A DNA stretch of 64,000 nucleotides from Polytrichum commune (taxonomy: Eukaryota; Streptophyta; Polytrichopsida; Polytrichales; Polytrichaceae), in contig OX485805.1 in the NCBI GenBank assembly GCA_950295325.1, positions 37,557,501 to 37,621,500 on the forward strand, in the 5' to 3' direction. Shown piece by piece: positions 34,562 through 45,746 of this stretch. The notes below the pieces were generated by a model that searched no databases, was not told where the DNA came from, and was given only the letters and a program-made list of their open reading frames with translations. The translations under genes and the position numbers were made by a program. Position 1 is the stretch's first letter. Every line of letters starts with the position of its first letter.

Positions 34562-34883
34562 AACAAACTTAACCTGCAATCGTCTCCATCAAGTCAGGTA
34601 CGGCACTTCTACATTGTGAATAATTATTTGCTGGCCAAAGCGGCACCGCCTGAATTCTTTCGTGCACAATCGATCAGTATTCAAGATCAGGCCGGGAATT
34701 AGAGCGGCATCGGTCGTACGTCGTGAAAGTCGTGTTCTTTACTCTGATCATGGAACTTTGTGCTTTGCAGTATACTTTCTCTACTTACAGAATGCATGGA
34801 GACTGGTGACGTGGCTGGGTTTTGTAAGCATAGATCTGTCACCGATAATTTAACATTTCTGTTTTGTTTTTGGTATCCACAGG

Positions 34884-35769
34884 TCACCTCACGAGTTGCT
34901 GGGGCGCTTGATCGGTGGTCGGAAATGCGTATAAATCCATTTCCTGATGAGGCTGGGCGACTGAGGATCATCATGGCGTTCGGCAGAGAGCTGAAGGGTG
35001 ATGTGCTCAAGTAGTCATATAAGCAATGTAATTTGTATACAGTGGATATTGAGGAACCCGACCTCAAGAAGCTATGGGCAGAAATTCCGAGATAGTGGTT
35101 GCATCTCAAAATGCCTATTCAGTGCTGGGAAACATTTCTTTGTGAAATTCCTGGTCCTGATTGATAAGGTTGCAAATAAAGATTCTTCCACCATTCTTTG
35201 GAAAATCGTTGCAGAGTCCAGAGCTGATAACATTTGCGCTCTTGATTGTTATACTGAGATTTTACATGCTGGTAGGGAAGTCGTGAAATTGTGTTCACGT
35301 TTTCGTGTTCCCGAATTCCGTGCGGTGATGATGAACTTAGAGCTCCTGCAATGTTGCTGGCTACTTGCCTCCTATTACTTGCAATATGTCTCAAATACAA
35401 TTGCCATGGGCCATGTGTTATGATTTTTCTTCGTTTTGAGCAATTTACATGAAGCAAGGATCAGCCTTTGACCTGGGTCGACAGACTTTCTCCATGGAAA
35501 TTCTTTGGAGTGATGACACAAGATGCTTCTTGTCACAGACGAGTCTTACAATGATGCGTAAAGCTGTTGCTGCTAAGCTCACAGTAACAGAAAAGAGACA
35601 CAGCATAGAGAAGGTAATACTCAAGAACTTCGTATCAGGTCGAGTTGATACGGTTACTAAACATACGACTACTGAAGGAAGCAAACAAAATAATGTGAAC
35701 GAGGATAGATTCTACACGAAAGAATGGTGCAGCTTTGACTTGCAGAGAATTTGCCTGAGTGTAGGTTAA
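34884..35769 (+). other. Conserved open segments between A1 and B1, function unknown
   Basis: Three open segments follow A1. The first is 34884-35012, after a TATCCACAG acceptor-like site, ending RELKGDVLK-stop. The second is about 35128-35423 (VANKDSSTILWKIVAESRAD). The third is 35449-35769 (RHSIEKVILKNFVSGRVDTV). Counterparts exist on the minus strand at 45300-44525 and 59890-59104. In the second unit the first segment has TGA where this one has CGA, and in the third unit the last segment is truncated. Because the copies are recent, preserved frames are weak evidence for coding. They may be 3' exons of a longer transcript or passenger gene fragments. Confidence 0.3.
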
Positions 35770-35799
35770 TACATGACTTGATGAAGACGAACGAAGCTA

Positions 35800-36041
35800 A
35801 TTTGGTCCTACACAACGCCGTTGAGAAGGCCGACAACGTGGCCCAGAAATGCATGTTGTGCACTCACCAGGTCATTAACGGCCATGGTGAACCCGTCTAC
35901 CATCATCTGAATGGCCATCCACAACTTTGGTGAGGACCACCTCCGTGGCGCCTAGGGGGCAGTTGTAGGAGCCTGTGATCTCCTTCCCCATGCTGTCCAC
36001 CAAGTTCAGGACCACACCCAACACGTCTTGAGTGACGTTGA
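35800..36041 (-). pseudogene. B1: decayed paralogue of gene A, tail-to-tail
   Basis: On the reverse strand this stretch follows the second half of gene A: NVTQDVLGVVLNLVDSMG-like, then GATEVVLTKVVDG-like, then the closing LLGLVL region in broken frames. It lacks the signal-peptide half, contains stop codons, and is interrupted at 36042 by a copia LTR. It faces A1 in convergent orientation, as B2 faces A2 in the other arm. Confidence 0.75.
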
Positions 36042-36900
36042 TGTTAGAATTATTACCGCATCCACTTACGAATCACTCACCAACATTAACTTAGTACCAA
36101 TCCCGTTACCACATTAACTTACCAATTAGTTACCAAGTTACTTTTCTCTGAAGATAACTTTAGACTCAACTTGGAGAGAACTCTCCTTTTACATTCATTG
36201 CACTAGAAATGGCTCTGATGAGAATAGCCAACATCACTACTTTCACTCACACACAAGTGAATTCTCTAAAATCACTCCACCACTTGTATTTGCAGATAAG
36301 TAAACTTGTGTAGATAAGCTTAATACCTCAAATATAAATAGAGTTGTATGTCTTTGAGTTGTATCTCATTCAGTGTGTACCTGTTTGATCAAGGTGAGAA
36401 GGAATTCCAAGGATTTTGAACATGGTATCATAGCGATACTCTTTTTTCTAGAACGTAGTCATTCATCACTAAGCATTGTAGAGAAGAGTCGATCATAACT
36501 ATCAATCACAGTTTGCAAATGTATGCTAGAGCAGCATAGTCTCAGGTAGACTGAGTAGGTTTTGTCGAAGTGACAACATCCATTGAGAGACAACAGTAGT
36601 TGAAAGTGTTAGGTGAGAACAAAGTCTTCAAGTCGTTGCAGTCCTTGTTATTACATCCACAAGTCTGCTGGAGTACACCATCGTAGATCCCAGGTTGGAG
36701 AGGAAAATCTTAGCACAGAGAGGAGGAATTTGGCTTCACAATAGTGTTTTGACTTGCACAGCAGAAACTAGAGATGTCGGCAGAAGCTAGTCCATACAAC
36801 ATGAGTGGTGCCAACAAACTTGACGGCATTGGTAACTATTCTGTGTGGAAGATTAAAATGAGAACAATATATAGAAAGGGAGCATTTCATGCACCCTAAA
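36042..36900 (+). mobile_element. Truncated Ty1/copia: LTR, primer site, gag start
   Basis: A 381-bp LTR (36042-36422) starts TGTTAGAATTATTACC and ends TTTTGAACA. It is followed at once by TGGTATCATAGCG (36423-36435), one mismatch from the usual plant copia primer site TGGTATCAGAG, complementary to the 3' end of initiator tRNA-Met. At 36774 a gag-like frame opens (MSAEASPYNMSGANKLDGIG, then NYSVWKIKMRTI), matching copia gag N-termini, and stops after about 42 codons. No pol or second LTR is present here. The first ~160 bp of this LTR are duplicated in the right arm (43748-43897). Confidence 0.85.
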
Positions 36901-38162
36901 GGGAGCAAGCATGGTCAAGTATACAGAATAATTGTTCTGTTATCCTAAAACCTTAATGTTTTTGGTTAAACGCTTAAAAGTAATAGTAAATTGTTGTTTA
37001 TATTGGATTTCTTTTCATAACGCCCTTTATTGTTGTGTTAGGTACTCAAATATAAATATGAAGATGGCCTCTTTAGAAAAATTCATTAAAAGTACTGTGC
37101 AAAAGGTAATGGCTAAATATGGTTCAAGACTTAGATTTCATGACCTTAAATATTTTGAAGTTAAAATTTTTCATGTTCTTTGAGTTCACTATAAAATTGA
37201 GGGCAACATTTCAATTATTTATAGAAGAACATCAATTTGATGTAATTTCAACATGTTTTAAACAAATTTTAGACAATTACGTGTTCAATATATCTACTTG
37301 GACACTACTTGCACCACCTTTGAAAATATGTAGACTATTCTTGATTTTTTATTTTTTATTTTTGTCAACGTGAATTGCTTGGCTTTGTATATTAATGTGT
37401 TCTTCAAATGTTTATGATGTTTTCCTTCACAACAATCAAAGCTAGTATATAATTTTAAATCATCTTCACTTAAACCTGTGCAAGGTAATGAAGCTCTATA
37501 CTTGACCATGGTTGCGCCCCAAACCAAAGTACATTATTCCTTGTCTATAGATGTTCCATGGTGTAGCCGTCGAGTTATGTTGGAAATTTTGAAAAATGTT
37601 TTTGGGGTAGCCCGAAAATGGAATATTCTCATGGACAAAATTAAGAAAATTTGGGCACCTGTTTCAATAAATTGTGGGTTACCCCAAAAATATGCAAGTG
37701 GGTTTGTGAGAAGACAAATACATCCACAAAAATAGGCATCCAAGGTCCGCTCATGAAATAGTTTCACTTTTTAACAAGCTTGGCTTTGAACACCCATTTT
37801 GAGATAATTGTGTTCTTCCTAGCCGGTCGATCCACAATTTACCATGTTTGATTTCTTGTAATCTAGTTTGATTACTGTCTCAATCTTTCTTGAAGATGTG
37901 TTGTCAAAATCATGTCATGTATCACAGTTCACATGTATGTATGTTTGGGATCATACACATGAGATTTCCTTCCTTTGTTACATATCATTTAGCCTGGACA
38001 GTTTGTGTATCCATCATGAGCCTTCAGTGCACCATTTTCAGCTTTGGTTTTTTTCAACTTTGACCTAGAGACTCGATTTTTCAGTGAAAAGTGTAATGGC
38101 TGTTGCTATAGTAAAGCCAAGATTGGCAATGTGTATATTTGATATGTTCTATATGATTGCAG
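36901..38162. other. AT-rich DNA upstream of the DUF89 exons
   Basis: I searched this stretch for the N-terminal exons expected for the DUF89 gene and found none. An open stretch at 37478-37735 with a possible AG acceptor near 37608 is protein-like but unrecognised. The boundary with the copia fragment on the left is not defined. Confidence 0.35.
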
Positions 38163-39786
38163 ATATGGAGGAAGTACTGGACGAGATTCAGGCGCATCCA
38201 GAGAGCCATGGCGGACCTCCTGATTGCATTGTAAATTTGTTAAATTTTTGGCAAGTTATTGTTTTGCAGACACTGTTGGTTTCCCAGACCTCACTTATGT
38301 ATTCAACTTAGTGGTCAATGTTGCATTAGTGATAAATGAAACATATATATATTCCAATATATAAAGTGACTATGTGGACTGAGGTGAAACTTCAGTTGCG
38401 AAGCAGACACTACACATTGTTTGATATCCTCTACTGTCGGTGAACATGAAGGCATGTGACACTAGTTGCTGGAAAACAGATGGTTCATCAGCAGTTTGTC
38501 TTTGTCAAATTAGAATCGGTTCCTAAAGTTTCTAATGATTGATTTCGGAGATGACATGTTTTGAGCTTGGTTATATGATTTTATGTGCAGTTTCTCTGCA
38601 GGCTTCGTGACATTAGTCTTCGGGAAGTAGGGTTCTATGACATGTATAGACAGATCAAGGTACCTTTTTTTTCAAATTTAACTTTGAGTGTTGCCCAGTC
38701 ATCTCTGTTGTGCAATCTAGATGCTGTGAAACATTGAATATGGGTTTTTGTAGTGATGAGGCCTTTGAGGGTCATTTCTGAGTTTAACTTATGATTTCAA
38801 ATCAAACACTCAGATGAATTTGTATATTTACAAAATTATGTTTGAGTACGTAACAGGACGATGAGAATACAAAGGCTTTAGCTTTGCTGGAGGGCGTAAT
38901 TGCCCAAGCAGATGCAATCACGGATATTGGGGCCCGAATAGAACATCTTGTTAAGGGTGTCTTCTCTGGAAATATCTTTGACCTTGGGGGCTGCATGCCC
39001 AGGTATTGGCTATGATTGTAATGACCAAAGGAATGAGGTTTTGTTTTCTCCATTTGGGTAGCACTTTGGAATGTGAACTTCCGTTCCAATTATTGGATAA
39101 TGAACTGGTAAATCTGAAGGTTTTGCGATCCAAGTGGCAGAGTACTCTCACGAGAACTTTATTCATACAACAAAATTCAGATTTCTGCATGAACGAAGGC
39201 TCCTCAATGTTCAAATATTTGAAGCAGTTTGGTGAGAATGGTTTTGCAAATATGGTCTGGATTTTTTTTCTGGAGATTAGACATTGACCTGCGTAAAAGT
39301 CGAAATTATTTGAGGAGACTCTCATATTTTACTATCTTTGTGTGCGATGTGAAAAGCTGGCAGAGATATTTGTATCCTCAGGGTCAAACTTTCAGGAAAG
39401 TTTTGATAATTCACTGCCTCGACCATGGGCGATTGACGATATTGACCAGTTTAAGCTGAAGTGGCTACGCAAGCCCTGGAAAAAGGTTGGTCACTCTTGA
39501 AATTTTGTATGAGAAAACTGTTCGGTTTGTTTCACCAGTTATGATGTGGAAAGCTTAGTAGTGACAGCATAGTATTTTTATGAGGAGGAGAATTGAGATG
39601 CTCTTGTGTGCATATTCATTGCCCGGTTTCCTCTTTGGTCAACCCTGTAAAATTCTAACGAGGGCCACTGTGTGGGATTGCTTTGTTGTCTTACAACAGG
39701 CAGTGATTTTTGTGGATAATGCGGGATCAGATGTAGTGTTGGGCATTTTACCACTTGCAAGGGAGCTCCTCCGACGAGGTACAAAG
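38163..39786 (+). pseudogene. DUF89 (phosphopantetheine phosphatase-like) gene, central exons
   Basis: Five exons are visible: 38163-38230 (HPESHGGPPDCI), 38591-38659 (FLCRLRDISLREVGF), 38857-39002 (HLVKGVFSGNIFDLGG), 39357-39485 (LPRPWAIDD ... WLRKPWKK) and 39700-39786 (AVIFVDNAGSDVVLGILPLA, then RELLRRGTK). They have standard GT/AG borders, except that the phase between the third and fourth exon does not fit cleanly. The VDNAGSD block is the metal-binding core of DUF89/ARMT1 phosphatases, which in plants and the PANK4 C-terminus remove phosphate from 4'-phosphopantetheine-type compounds (CoA damage control). The first ~100 residues and everything after RRGTK are missing on this strand. The last two exons lie downstream in opposite orientation. 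The gene cannot be expressed as an intact protein. Confidence 0.88.
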
Positions 39787-40550
39787 GTCTGGGTTTTATG
39801 CTCACTGCACTTTTTCTTGTGTTGTTTTTCTTCCATTTTTCTTTGCTTGTACCTTGCTACAAACAGGGTTTTATTCTAAGCCTCCAAGTTCTGTAGACGT
39901 GACCCCAGGCAATGAAGTATCTATATGATCATGTTCTCAGTTACTGAAAGAAAAATTTGAAATACATTCAAGGTTTAATCATGTCACCAGGGGATTTTAG
40001 TTGTTTTGGGCAAGTTGTTTTGGAAAGCAGATAGGCTATTGTCTATGAAACTCGGTGGCAGTGCAGGTGATTGCCTATGAGACCTCAAATAAATCACTGT
40101 TGTTTTTTGGAGAAGGCTAAATCCCCTGTAGTAACACACAGCTGGCTTGGGCGTGGCCATCGTGGCATGCGGACCCGTGGTGGTGCCTGGTCCATTTTGC
40201 CCCCTCGCTGACGCCCGGGACCCAAACCCGAGTCACTTGCACATTGCAACGCCGTAACACTAATGTGTGTGGGCATGGCCGCTTGACCTCAAATCCCATA
40301 TTGAGTGCACTTCACCTCCAAGGTCTAAAAGCCAATATATGTGTGCACTTCCATTTAGCAAATAAGCAATTGATTGGGATTTCATTTTGGAAGTGAAGCC
40401 ATCAATGAAGCACGTAACTTGGAGGTCAAAAACATCACAAAATCCTCGTTAACATTGAAGTTATAATTTTTGTGACTTACCATTTGAAATTATCTTTGTG
40501 ATTCTAAATTTGATGTGCTGATTTAATATGTATATTTTATGGTATTTTAG
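39787..40550. other. Sequence where the next DUF89 exons should be
   Basis: The expected exon after RRGTK (family: VVLAANELPSIND) is not found on either strand here. A GC-richer patch at 40120-40290 has no recognisable coding content. Confidence 0.45.
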
Positions 40551-40645
40551 GTAATGCCGTCTACCTTTCACAAGAATTCTACACAGAACAATGGGTAGGG
40601 AGCTTCGCCTCCATGGAATCTAGTCTACTAGTCTGTGATGTGCAC
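40551..40645 (+). other. Orphan exon-like segment
   Basis: A 95-nt open segment is bounded by TATTTTAG| and CAC|GTAAGT, both good plant splice signals. It reads NAVYLSQEFYTEQWVGSFAS, then MESSLLVCDVH. It starts with a two-nucleotide partial codon and does not fit the phase of the preceding DUF89 exon. I do not recognise it; it may belong to another gene shuffled into this interval. Confidence 0.4.
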
Positions 40646-40876
40646 GTAAGTATGAACAGAAAATGATAATGCTTTCCCTGAAAGAAAATTGCAAAAATAG
40701 GAAACCTGCACAACTGAGCCAGTTCACAGACAGCTTGAAGAGAAGTGGAGCTAGACAGTGTAGAATATCAACAAAGCCACGATGCGGAAATGACTACTTG
40801 CAGGAATTGCCATCAACTGTGAGAGAGTGACTGCAATATTTTAACCATTTGACAAGACTAAGAAGATTGTTTTCAT

Positions 40877-41281
40877 CTAGGGAATTGCTTCTGTGAACTT
40901 AATAACGCAGTCGTAAAGCCTTCCTCCCAAAAACTCAGCAACCTCTTTATGCTTCACCTGAACCAGAGCACCAACCAGCCAAGGCAACCTTGTGTCAGTA
41001 GAAGAATATAGGTGTCCACAAATTTTCTCAAGTGTGAAGATATATGTTTTCAGTTTAGTCAAGCTTTCAGAAATATTTCAAGAAGGAATTTCAAAGTCGC
41101 ACTGCTTGATTACTGCACGACCTGCAGAAGGGCAAGATCTTAAATTATATTTGACTCTTGCCACATGGTTCGTCATAGTCATGAGCACCGAATCCAATAG
41201 AAGGTAATGGGAACTCACCATTCCCATTTTGACCGAGTCACATTTGAACTGTGCATACAAATTTGTCTCAATACTCCGGCC
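40877..41281 (-). pseudogene. DUF89 gene, last two exons, inverted
   Basis: On the reverse strand, exon 41281-41219 reads GRSIETNLYAQFKCDSVKMG, then M, preceded by CTTTCAG and followed by GTGAGT. Exon 40957-40877 reads VKHKEVAEFLGGRLYDCVIK, then FTEAIP-stop, preceded by GGTTCAG. Together they are the exact C-terminus expected of the same plant DUF89 protein whose central exons lie at 38163-39786 on the + strand. Both exons are clean, with no frameshift. The inversion, and the absence of the roughly 80 residues between RRGTK and EGMGR, indicate a rearrangement rather than simple decay. Two different gene copies joined by rearrangement (or by assembly) is the alternative. Confidence 0.88.
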
Positions 41282-41728
41282 CTGAAAGTGAACAAATAGC
41301 AGTGGAAAACACATAATTTCTATGACTCATGGAGATGTTTGTTAAGTGCTCATTCATTGGTGTTCCTTCACCTAAACGTTTCATGTTAGGTTTGTTGTCC
41401 ACCTCCCCTTCCTCCTCTCTTGCCCACTCCCTCCGAAATTTGCAAGTCTCTTACCTAACGTTCTGTACCAAGAGTTCGTTCCACAACATCATCATCACTG
41501 GATAATAACTTAAACCTGGTATCTCTCTCAGCATTTGGGTCCCATGAACTCTATATGAATTCATAATCTGTTTTGGGAAGGTCAATTGCATGCGCTCATT
41601 CCGTCGATGTCCTCACTCTGCTGATCGGTAAAGACCATGCCTTCTGTTTCTCCTTCAGAATTCCAGGCAAGATTGCTACCTGCTCATGGATAAGCAATGT
41701 CGCATCGTCATTTCCGATCTTTTGATTT

Positions 41729-42568
41729 CTAAAAGCAAAGATTAGTCATTGTATTCAATGCTCCCGATGCACGCAGACTCAACCTCCTGTTTTGGGAAAT
41801 TGGCATCACAGGTTTACAGAAGGAAAAGTCTTCTGAAGGTGCCAACCCAAGAATCACCTTGTCTGTGTCTCCGACCACACCCAAACCCTCCTCTTCCTCC
41901 TCCTTCGACCTCAATATGCTCAACAATTTGGGCTTCTCGTCGATCCGCAGCTCCGCCGCATCAACCTCATCTTCGTCTCCCTCGAATGATGATGAGGAGC
42001 CTCAATACTATAATTCATCAAATCCGACCATGATGGTCCGAACCAGCAATCCGGTGACCACCACTAAGAGTGGGCTGGTGATCACCAAGCTACGAGTCTT
42101 CGTGGGCTTCGATCCTCGAGAGGAGCTGGCTTACGAGGTTTGCAGGCACTCGATCCTCAAGCGAGCCACCGTGGCAGTGGAGATCGTCCCCATCAAGATG
42201 CAAAACTTGAGGGAATGAGGATTGTATACCCGTGCTCAGGATGCTACAGAGAGCACCGAATTCTCTTTCACCAGGTTTTTGACACCGTTTCTGTCTGGGT
42301 TCGAGGGATGGTCGGTGTTCGTCGATTGTGATTTTCTGTATACGGCAGACATCCGGGAGCTGGCGGAGCTGATCGACCCGGACCACGCAGTCATGTGTGT
42401 TCACCATGACTACTCTCCCACCGCAACACACAAAATGGATGGAGCCTTGCAGACTTGCTATCCTCGCAAGAACTGGTCCTCCATGGTCCTTTACAACTGT
42501 GCTCATCCCAAGAACAAGATCTTGACTCCTGAATTGGTCAGCTCGCAATCAGGAGCATTCCTTCACAG
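41729..42568 (+). pseudogene. Plant glycosyltransferase gene, 5' exon with nonsense codon
   Basis: One open frame contains a Ser-rich segment, then KLRVFVGFDPREELAYEVCR, SILKRATVAVEIVP, an in-frame TGA at 42216-42218, then TESTEFSFTRFLTPF, FVDCDFLYTADI (DxD motif), DPDHAVMCVHHDY, KMDGALQTCYPRKNWSSMV and SGAFLHR. It ends at a GT donor at 42569. This order is that of a plant nucleotide-diphospho-sugar transferase-like family. The TGA stands where homologues have a Lys/Arg between LR(E) and GLY; a CGA-to-TGA change would explain it. No start codon with a membrane anchor is visible upstream. The 3' exon (family: WNFLxGHN ... GGPWFE) is absent downstream. Confidence 0.85.
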
Positions 42569-43747
42569 GTGTGTTTAATTCCCTTCGTAGAAAACTTAAA
42601 AGTATCATCACTTTCAATTTAGGCGTCTGATGCTTCAGACTCGATCCAATGTGCTACATGTAGTAGCCAAGGTTTTAGATCAAGCTTCCCGAGTCCGAGT
42701 GGTAAAAATTTTAGGTTTCTGCCATTTTCCTCAACCATCTTTGCAAGGTCCACTTGCCAGCTCGCAATCAGGAGCATTCCTTCACAGGTGTGTGTAATTC
42801 CCTTCGTAGAAACTTAAAGTATCATCACTTTCAATCTAGGCGTCTGATGCTTTAGACTCGATCCAATGTGCTACATGTAATAATCAAAGTTTCTGATCAA
42901 GTTTCCAAGTCCGACTGGTAAAAGAATGAGAGTTGCTGCCATTTTCCTCAACTATCTTTGCAAGGTGCACTTGTCAACTCGCAATCAGGTGCGTCAGGTA
43001 GCCCTCCTGCAGCAAGATTCCTCCCTTCGTTAAGAAAACTAACAATATGTAAATTGGAATTCATGCATATGTCACTTGAAACCTTCAGACTCGATCCAAT
43101 GTGCTACATGTAGTCGATATTTCTGATCAAGTTTCCGAGTCCGAGAGGTAGCACAATTAGTTTTGCTGTCATCGAGTCCTAAACCCACAGCTCAATCATC
43201 TTTGCAAGGTGCACTAGTCAACTCGCAATCTACTTCATTCCTTCACAGGTGTGAACAAAATTAGAACCTCCTGCAACAAAGTTCCTTTGCAGGAAACATC
43301 AAGTACCTTCACTTGCAATTCAGGCATCTGATGCTTCAGAGTCATCCAATGTGCTACATGTAGTCAAGGTTTCTGATCAAGCTTCTAAGTCGAAGAGGTA
43401 AAACAATTAGGTTTGCTGTTATTGAATTCTCAACCCATAGCTCGATCGGGCACATTCCTTCACAGGTGTGTACCCAAGATCAGACCCTCCTGTAACAGAT
43501 TTCCCTTCATTCGGAAAATTTAAAGTGTCACTGCAAGTTGGTATTCAGACTCATCCAATGTGGTAATCAAGGTTTCTGATCAAGCTCCCGAGTTGGAGAG
43601 GTTACAATTACGTTTGCCATGATTGAATCTTCAACCCACAGTTCAATCATCTCTGCAAATGTGCACCAGTGAACTAACGCGCATTCCTTAACAGGTCTGT
43701 GCCCAAGATCATTCCCTCCTGTAACATGTCCCTTCGTTAGCAAAACT
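42541..43747 (+). repeat. About six tandem copies of the exon-end/intron segment
   Basis: The word CTCGCAATCAGGAGCATTCC plus TTCACAGGTGTG (the last exon codons and splice donor of the glycosyltransferase) starts units at 42541, 42760, about 42977, 43221, 43441 and 43672. Unit lengths are roughly 217-244 bp. Each unit also carries 'gactcgatccaatgtgctac' and 'tttctgatcaag'. Divergence increases to the right. The array ends where the inverted A/B arm begins. Confidence 0.88.
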
Positions 43748-43897
43748 CAATGTAAAAGCAAAGTTCTCTCCAAGTTGAGTCTAAAGTTATCTTCAGAGTA
43801 AAGTAACTCGGCAACTACTTGGTAAGCTAATGTGGTAACTGATTGGTACTAAGTTAATGTGGTAAGTGATTCGTAAGTGGATGGGGTAATAATTCTA

Positions 43898-44137
43898 ACA
43901 TCAACGTCACTCAAGACGTGTTGGGAGTGGTCCTGAACTTGGTGGACAGCATGGGGAAGGAGATCACAGGCTCCTTCAACTGCCCCCGAGGCGCCACGGA
44001 GGTGGTCCTCACCAAAGTTGTGGATGGCCATTCAGATGATGGTAGACCATGGGTTCACCATGGCCGTTAATGACCTGGTGAGTGCACAACATGCGTTTCT
44101 GGGCCACGTTCTGGGCCTTCTCAACGGCGTAGTGTAG
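43898..44137 (+). pseudogene. B2: decayed paralogue of gene A
   Basis: It reads INVTQDVLGVVLNLVDSMGK, EITGS, then RGATEVVLTKVVDG, then falls out of frame with stops before the closing region, whose DNA (TTTCTGGGCC...GTGTAG) still resembles the A stop region. It is the counterpart of B1 and convergent with A2. Confidence 0.78.
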
Positions 44138-44524
44138 TGATGAATGAAACATAGTTACGTTCATCCAGTCATCGCAATGGATGCATTCCGTCGATGTTGC
44201 AGAACATTCCACAAAGGATGTTTCCGCAGCAAGAGGATGTATTTACTCATGAGAGGATTATGAAGATCTATCTTATGAAGTGTAGTGTATCAGGAGTAGA
44301 GAAGAATTGGAGAAGACAATCTCTTGATAGATACGGCAATCCATAGCATAACGATCAAGAGTTGTACCAGGCGTAGGAGTAATGAGAGACAATACTCCGT
44401 AAGGTGTAAAGCTCAGCTTAGAAATAAAATTTCGTTCAGTAAGCAGAGTTATTCTTCACAGATACTTGTCGTGATCGATCCGAATTTGCGTCATGTAGGA
44501 TCAAGTTAGCTTCGTTCGTCTTCA

Positions 44525-45300
44525 TCAAGTCATGTATTGACCTACACTCAGGCAAATTCTCTGCAAGTCAAAGCTGCACCATTCTTTCGTGTAGAATCTA
44601 TCGTCATTCACATTATCCTGTTTCCTTCCTTCAGGAGTCGTATGTTTAGTAACCGTATCAACTCGACCTGATATGAAGTTCTTGAGTATTACCTTCTCTA
44701 TGCTGTGTCTCTTTTCTGTTACTGTGAGCTTAGCAGCAACAGCTTTACGCATCATTGTAAGACTCGTCTGTGACAAGAAGCACCTTGTGTCATCACTCCA
44801 AAGAATTTCCATGGAGAAAGTCTGTCGACCCAGGTCAAAGGCTGATCATTGCTTCATGTGAATTGCTCATCACGAAGAAAAATCATAACACAGGGCCATG
44901 GCAATTGCCGTTGAGACATATTGCAAGTACTAGGAGGCAAGTAGCCAGCAACATTGCGGGAGCTGTAAGTTCATCATCACCTCACGGGATTCAAGAACAC
45001 GAAAACGTGAATACATGCTCACAACTTGCCTGCCAGCATGCAAAATCTCAGTATAACAATCAAGAGCGCAAATGTTATCAGCTCTGGACTCTGCAACGAT
45101 TTTCCAAAGAATGGTGGAAGAATCTTTATTTGCAACCTTATCAACCAGGACCAGAATTTTCACAAAGAAATATTTCCCAGCACTGAATAGGCATTTTGAG
45201 ATGCAACCACTATCTCGGAATTTCTCCCCATATATAGCTTCTTGAGGTCGGGTTCCTCAATATCCACTAAATCTATATCTTATATTGCTTATATGACTAG
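44525..45300 (-). other. Conserved open segments between B2 and A2
   Basis: These are counterparts of 34998-35769. The reverse-strand frame 44812-44525 (RHSIEKVILKNFISGRVDTV) keeps 95 codons with a few conservative changes from the left arm. Frame 45163-44930 keeps VANKDSSTILWKIVAESRAD. As in the left arm, no family is recognised and coding status is uncertain. Confidence 0.28.
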
Positions 45301-45746
45301 TTGAACACATCATTCTTCAGCTCTCTGCCGAACGCCATGATCCTCAATCGCCCAGCCCCACCAGCAAATGGATTTATACGCATCTCCGACCATCGATCAA
45401 GCGCCCCAGCAACTCATGAGGTGACCTGTGAATACCAAAAACAAAACAGAAATGTTAAATTATGGGTGACAGATGCTTACAAAACCCAGCCACGTGACCA
45501 GTCTCCAGGCGTTCTGTAAGTAGAGAAAGTATACTGCAAAGCACAATGCAGCTCCATGATCAGAGTGAATAACACGACTTTCACTACGTACGACCGATGC
45601 CGCTCTAATTCCCGGTCTGATCTTGAATACTGATCGATTGTGCACGAAAGAATTCAGGCGGTGCCGCTTTGGCCTGCACATAATTATTCACAATGTATAA
45701 GTGCCATACCTGACTTGGTGGAGACGAATGCAAGTTAAAGTTTGCT

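Larger units (their letters stand above)
31676..36203 (+). repeat. Left arm of the ~4.5-kb inverted A/B unit
   Basis: It is matched in inverted orientation by 43748-47095 continued at 53952-55006. The outer end (TCAAATTTTCTTTGAAA at about 31676) equals the sequence at 55005. The inner end (about 36203) equals 43748. Similarity is high across both coding and non-coding parts, with scattered indels. The arm carries gene A1, pseudogene B1, exon-like segments, and the first ~160 bp of a copia LTR. A third partial copy is at 58961-60982. Confidence 0.9.

Noticed and set aside
34130-34579. 149-residue reverse-strand frame over gene A1 (and equivalents over A2 and A3)
   Set aside because: Shadow of a GC-rich coding sequence; the plus-frame has the signal peptide and codon pattern.
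40877-41281. Separate antisense gene instead of inverted DUF89 exons
   Set aside because: The two reverse exons give exactly the missing C-terminus of the same protein with correct splice sites, so an inversion (or mis-assembly) is simpler.
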